From Sorghum bicolor (lineage: Eukaryota; Streptophyta; Magnoliopsida; Poales; Poaceae), in the NCBI RefSeq assembly GCF_000003195.3, contig NC_012872.2, positions 50,821,695 through 50,885,694 on the forward strand: DNA of 64,000 bases. Reading direction: 5' to 3'. The notes under the pieces are model-generated. The model saw nothing but the letters and a program-made list of their open reading frames with translations. It was not told the DNA's origin and searched no databases. Of this stretch, positions 59,506 to 64,000 are shown one piece after another; position 1 is the first letter of the stretch; each line of letters starts with the position of its first letter. The position numbers were made by a program, and so were the translations under genes.

Positions 59506-59790
59506 AGTTGTGGCAGTTTTGCATTGCAGAGATAGAATGGGGGCAGGCATATACATTTGCTAGGTTTTCTTTGTACATTAGTTACCATGTTATCTAAAAG
59601 CTTGTTGCCTGGCATATTTATATCAGTATATCATGATGTAATCTGTAACTGCACTAGGCAATTACAACTTACCCACCGTGAGATAAGGGTCGAACATCCA
59701 AAGGTGGGAAGAAATAAGAGGGGCATCAGTTGCTGTGGCTTCATCTGACAGTGGAGGAAAAAATGGCAGCAGCCCTGTTCACATACATCT

Positions 59791-59914
59791 TATAAAATTC
59801 TCATGTTTGCTGGCAACTTTTAGTTGTTTTAGGCAAGTAGCAAGTTGCTGTTTATAAAATTCCCTCATATTTGCCGGCTACATTTAGTTGTTTTAGGCAA
59901 GTAGCAAGTTGCTG
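59791..59914. repeat. Tandem duplication, 62-base unit
   Basis: TATAAAATTC...AGTAGCAAGTTGCTG occurs twice in a row (from 59791 and from 59853) with a few differences. It lies in the likely 3' UTR of the PWWP gene. Confidence 0.85.
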
Positions 59915-61048
59915 TATGTAATCAGTCATTGCAACGATTTCAGGGCTTAGTGCAACTACTTGCAGCTTTGAGCATGCCTGTCCATTTACTCACCAGGCAT
60001 CTCTAGTGTTGATGCTGGTCTCTACGGTGTAGATGCTTGAATGTGCTAATTTTGTGGTATCACCGGTGCAGATTTTTTGACACATCGCATAAGGTCGAGG
60101 CATATACTTTGGCATGAGAGAGCACTCGGAGAATACCATGTGGGCAGCCATTCCAGTGAGACAAGCTGTTCGGACCTCGTATGCAGCTAGGTCAGATAAT
60201 GTTCGACATGATAGGTTCACTCGTGTGATTGGTTGTGCGAAGCCAGTAATTTTGCGATAATCTATATCTACAGATGCATTATGGATGTGCATAATTTTAA
60301 TTTCAGAAACCCTTACTTCTGAGTGTGCAGGATCTGGGTGCTCGGTGCGCACACCCGCACCCACCGTCGATTCATGCTTGTGCTCTCCCGGCCATCGGAT
60401 TCGTGCTCCCTTGCTCGTGTCCGTTGTCTTCTTTCCTAGCTCCGGCGGCGGCTAGGGTTTCGGTGGCCCACACCATCCCCTTCTTCCCCAATTTTGGCGG
60501 AGAGAAGGGACTCGAGGGAATCAGGCAGGCTAGGTGGTGGGGACGGCAGCAAGGTAATTTAGGGCCCTAGCGGCCGTGGAGGGGGCCAAGCTAGGTCGGA
60601 GCAAGGGCGCCTTGGCGGGAGCTCAAGAAAGACTTCATCGGAGCTCATGACAGCGTGTGGGGAGAGAGGGTGGGGGTACGAAGGTCACCATGAGCGGTGG
60701 TCGGCTGAGCGATAGTAGGTGGGGGAGGTGGGTGCACTCTTGCCGGATCTGGAGGGGGTTGAGGGCGGCGTCATTAAGCCGAGGAGTAGGGGGTGCGGCG
60801 TGGGGTCAAGCACGGTAGGAACAAGATAAGAGGAAGGAGGTGTGCGAGGAGATAGGCGTGTGTTTGCACATGGAGAATAGTAAGGCCATTTTAATTTTCG
60901 TGAAAACTCCAACTATGTTTTTCTAAAGTGTTACACAATTGATCTAGTAGAGGGTCTGCGCTGAATATTTTTCCTAGGATCAGTCGTGTACGTGTTTAAA
61001 TTCTGAGCAGCACGGGCTTAACAGTCATTTAGATTCTGAGCATCAGCA

Positions 61049-61197
61049 TCAGCCACTTCTCTATTCGGCTTATCATTTCTGCAGCTAATGCTGATTTAAA
61101 AAACACTATTCCTTGTCTAAAAAGTTCGCCACTTCTCTTTTCGGCTGATCATTTCTGCAGCTATTGCTGATTAAAAAAACACTATTCCGTGTCTAAA
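61049..61197. repeat. Tandem duplication, about 78-base spacing
   Basis: GCCACTTCTCTATTCGGCT...CACTATTCCTTGTCTAAAA is followed by a second copy starting near 61127, with small differences in the A runs. Confidence 0.85.
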
Positions 61198-61336
61198 AGT
61201 AGTGACTGGTGAGCTCAGCATTCACCGGCACGGTGTTTCAACTTTCGTGTACATCCGACAACATTCACCGGGCGCTTGTGACACCACATTCGCTTGCAGC
61301 AATTTGTTTTCCAACATCTAAGAAAACTATACATTT

Positions 61337-61342
61337 TTTTTA
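61337..61342 (-). terminator. Candidate polyadenylation signal of the Rab gene
   Basis: AATAAA on minus, about 300 bases after the stop codon. Confidence 0.4.
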
Positions 61343-61645
61343 TTTGGGGGTTGGAAATGGTAATATGCGATGTGTATAGGTAGTAGCTCTTCACACATCA
61401 TTAGCTCATAAGTGCTAAAATGAGAAACGGTTTCATCCAACATCACATGAACACTGGAATAAGAACAGGAAGTTAAAACAGGCCACATAATCTGCTTAAG
61501 CGTTGCAGTCAGTAGACAGACTTCCAATATCCGACAGATAACACTGAGTTTTTTTGGATAGTGATAGGCTTAATGTACAGGGATAGAGCAACCAATTTAA
61601 GTTTTGCTTGCTGCACAATCACACTATTGTGATCTAGATAGACAA

Positions 61646-63606
61646 TCAAGAGCAGCAGCTGCTTTGCTGAGAAACAGGCTGACCCCGCATTTGCACAGTT
61701 GCAGGCCTGCTAGCACCACTTGCAGCCGGTTGACTTGCCATCCTATTCAACAAAAAGGAGAACGAAGATCTATTAGTTGCTCCCATATGCAGATGAACAA
61801 TAGCAACACTAGTGACCATGCTTATTCATGGCTTATTATTCACTTTGAATCATTTGCAATATTATGTTCCAGTGTTCTTTGTGTGTACTCACTACTCAGT
61901 CCACAAATGAAAAAGGGTCTCCATATGTTGACATACTATACTTGATGACTCCAAAAGGAATGAGAAACTGCTGCCACACAAAAAGTCTACAACACAAAGG
62001 ATGCTGTTACCTGTTCTTTATCTCCCCTGCCATGGTCATGAATGCCTTCTCCACATTTGTTGCATCCTTGGCACTAGTCTCAAGGAAGGGTATTCCGATC
62101 TCATCAGCAAGGGCCTGTGATGACAAGCAACATGCAGCCATTTAACTATCATCCAGGTTGAAAGCAGCATGTCCAGTAAAGGTAATTAATGCAGAGAAAA
62201 TGTTACCTTGCCAGCCTCATAAGAAACTACTCTGTTCTCAGCCAGATCACACTTGTTCCCCACCAAAAGCTTGTTCACATTTTCACTGGCATACCTGTCA
62301 ATTTCATTCAGCCACTGCTTGACATTGTTAAAGCTCTCCTGGTCAGTTACATCATACACGACCTATAGAAAAACAACAAGGTTAAAAAGACCCAAATTAA
62401 TCAAGATGAGATAATAACAGATACAGAAAGAAAAACAAAAAGGAACAAAGAAAAAGAAAGCTCACAATAATGCCATGAGCTCCACGATAGTAGCTGCTTG
62501 TGATGGTCCTAAAGCGCTCTTGGCCAGCAGTATCCCACTAAATCAGAAGAATGTGAAGAAACATCAGTGTCAAAGCTTCTAACGGTCATAAAATGTAACC
62601 TTCACTACAGTTGATTACTTACAATCTGCAGCTTTATTGTCTTCCCATCTTGCTCAACGGTGCGGATTTTCTAGCAGACAGGGAAGAAAAAAGGTCATAC
62701 ATGAGTAACAACTAGCAAGGCATGCAAGCAATGGTACACTACAGAGGGAATCAGCTTTGTTTTATCTCATCTCATTGAGAAACCAACTTACAAAATCAAC
62801 TCCAATAGTACTGATGTAGCTCTCCAGGTATGAATCATCCTGTAAAGTAAATGATAAGAAAGATCCTCACATTAAAACAGATGAGCATAACAAGCACTTA
62901 TTAGGAGGGATGGTGCCCAACAGAAAATCAGGAATACAGCTGTTTTTAAACACCATTCCATAAATAGTGGTACTGTATTAGAATGCTCTTATGGTTAAAT
63001 TTCATGCTGAAAAATAATTGCGATTTGAGAGTATGTAAGATGGCAACTCAAGCAAAAATATATTAGCACCTGCTGGATTCTGCATACTTTCTAATTTTCT
63101 ACTAAAAAGTTCAATTCGACGAAATAATGTAACTGATATAAGAAATTGAAACTTGACTGTTTTTCCAAAGTAGACAGGTCAATATTTGGTAACTGGACCA
63201 AAGCAACATTTGTATATAAGTAAACTATATATCCAGCCAGGAACCGGGTTGCCAAATGTATGCAAAGGGGCCAATCATAACAAGTAATGGTAACCATGCC
63301 TATATCATATCAGAAATCATTTGACATGAGTGTGAGTCAGACACCATGCCTTGGAGAACAGCATTTCATCTACCCTGGTAGAAGATGCATCATCGAAACT
63401 AAACAAAAGACACTTCCTAGGTATATGGACAAGACATTTTCCTCCCAGTGTTGTCATGGAGAATGCATCCAAGTTAAAACAGAAGACCCTGCTTCCTCAT
63501 ATGTGGTGAAAGGGAAAAACAAGAAATCCTCACCGCAAACCTCAGCAGCAGGCAAGACTTCCCAACACCTGAGTCCCCGATGAGGAGCAGCTTGAAGAGG
63601 TAGTCG
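61646..63606 (-). CDS. RABD2: Rab1-type small GTPase (RABD2 class), first exon outside the window
   Basis: Coding exons on minus: 63606-63534, 62839-62792, 62670-62623, 62537-62466, 62362-62207, 62114-62011 and 61742-61646. All have GT-AG borders and matching phases. They sum to 598 bases; with a 14-base first exon, as in other plant Rab1 genes, the protein would have about 203 residues. Motifs: P-loop GDSGVGKS, effector region [31 protein letters not shown], and a C-terminal SSCCS for double geranylgeranylation. Rab1/RABD proteins control transport of vesicles from ER to Golgi on the cytosolic membrane face. Neighbours are unrelated. No lesion is visible. Class RABD2 is chosen from SYLESYIST and [15 protein letters not shown] near the end. 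The symbol is a class name, not a specific locus. Confidence 0.93.
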
Positions 63607-64000
63607 CTGCACAATAGCAAGAGCATGCCGTTAGAAATCATAAGGCACGCATCTACATCTCATCACATCATCACGGCTCCTGCCCACAAGCGGACACGCC
63701 CTGCAACGAACTTGGTGAACACATCCAAATGACAAAGCAAAGAGTAAAAACAAAATAGTAGTCCCTCCAAACGCCGGGAACATGCACGAATCTAGGTCGT
63801 TCCTAGGCTACCGGGAACGGCGCACCCAACAATCTGCTATTTCTGGCATGGGGACCGACCGACGAAGCTAAAGAGTCCACGCACCGCGGCAACTACCACA
63901 AGCAAAGGAGCAAGGAAGACCCTCTAAAAACCCACGATCGGGACCCGAATCGGCGACCGAACGACCCGCCCGGGCGGCCGGCGGAGAGATCGGCGGGTTC
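63607..64000 (-). other. Intron 1 of the Rab gene (partial)
   Basis: On minus this precedes the acceptor TATTGTGCAG at 63607. No coding exon starting MNPEY was found here, so exon 1 should lie to the right of the window. The GC-rich last 60 bases fit the start of a first intron or 5' UTR. Confidence 0.6.

Larger units (their letters stand above)
59506..61645. other. Intergenic region between convergent PWWP and Rab genes
   Basis: 2.1 kb holding the 3' ends of both genes. A 62-base tandem duplication lies at 59791-59914 and a 78-base-spaced one at 61049-61197. Positions 60320-60900 are GC-rich, with short ORFs but no recognisable domain; they may be a degraded gene fragment or transposon. An AATAAA on minus at 61337-61342 may serve the Rab gene. 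Confidence 0.6.

Noticed and set aside
60325..60912. ORFs on both strands in GC-rich intergenic DNA
   Set aside because: No domain, no splice structure and no recognisable similarity; insufficient for a gene call.
63287..63583. 98-codon plus-strand ORF over the Rab gene
   Set aside because: Antisense to exon 2 and an intron of the Rab gene, whose seven exons and phases are well supported.

Overview
The window looks like a chromosome segment of a grass, probably an Andropogoneae-type species (sorghum, sugarcane, Miscanthus or maize relatives). The genes have introns, the coding ends are GC-rich, and there is a dense nest of plant LTR retrotransposons (Sirevirus, Athila-like, Tekay/Del-like chromovirus). 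The species cannot be fixed from the sequence alone. No bacterial-type features, CRISPR arrays, rRNA or tRNA genes were seen.

Positions 1-54813 are almost entirely transposable elements, and their order of arrival can be read from the nesting. A LINE remnant (45539-47040, minus) was hit by Sirevirus A (18144-45538, minus, 3' LTR cut at the left). A second, pol-less Sirevirus B (1932-18143, plus) sits inside A's 3' LTR. Two related non-autonomous Athila-like elements sit inside B: C in its 5' LTR (1-1931, cut by the window start) and D in its gag gene (3074-11238, target duplication GTTCA). The youngest element, chromovirus E (24543-39067, minus, two 3924-bp LTRs, target duplication CAATC), split A's reverse transcriptase. 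A third Athila-like copy, F (47281-54813, minus), lies beside the LINE. By eye, LTR pairs differ by roughly 4% (A), 2-3% (D, F) and 0.2% (E), which agrees with the nesting.

Positions 55180-64000 are genic. A three-exon PWWP-domain gene (55621-59505, plus) faces a Rab1/RABD2 small GTPase gene (61646-63606, minus, seven coding exons here, first short exon beyond the window). About 2.1 kb of intergenic DNA separates their 3' ends.

The most striking observation is in element E. Between its 5' LTR and gag it carries an extra ORF (34321-33278, minus). Its first 21 residues after Met match the histone H3 tail at 16 positions: the H3K9 context is kept, while the positions of K4, K14 and K18 are Arg. 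A coiled coil and an acidic tail follow. The same element encodes an integrase with a C-terminal chromodomain, the class of domain that reads methylated H3 tails. One in-frame TAG interrupts the ORF. Other notable points are a strong bias of disabling stops to CAG-to-TAG changes in the older elements, an LTR-like segment in front of A's extra 3' ORF, a tandem pair of protease-like domains in the Athila-like family, and unrelated sequence replacing gag in F.
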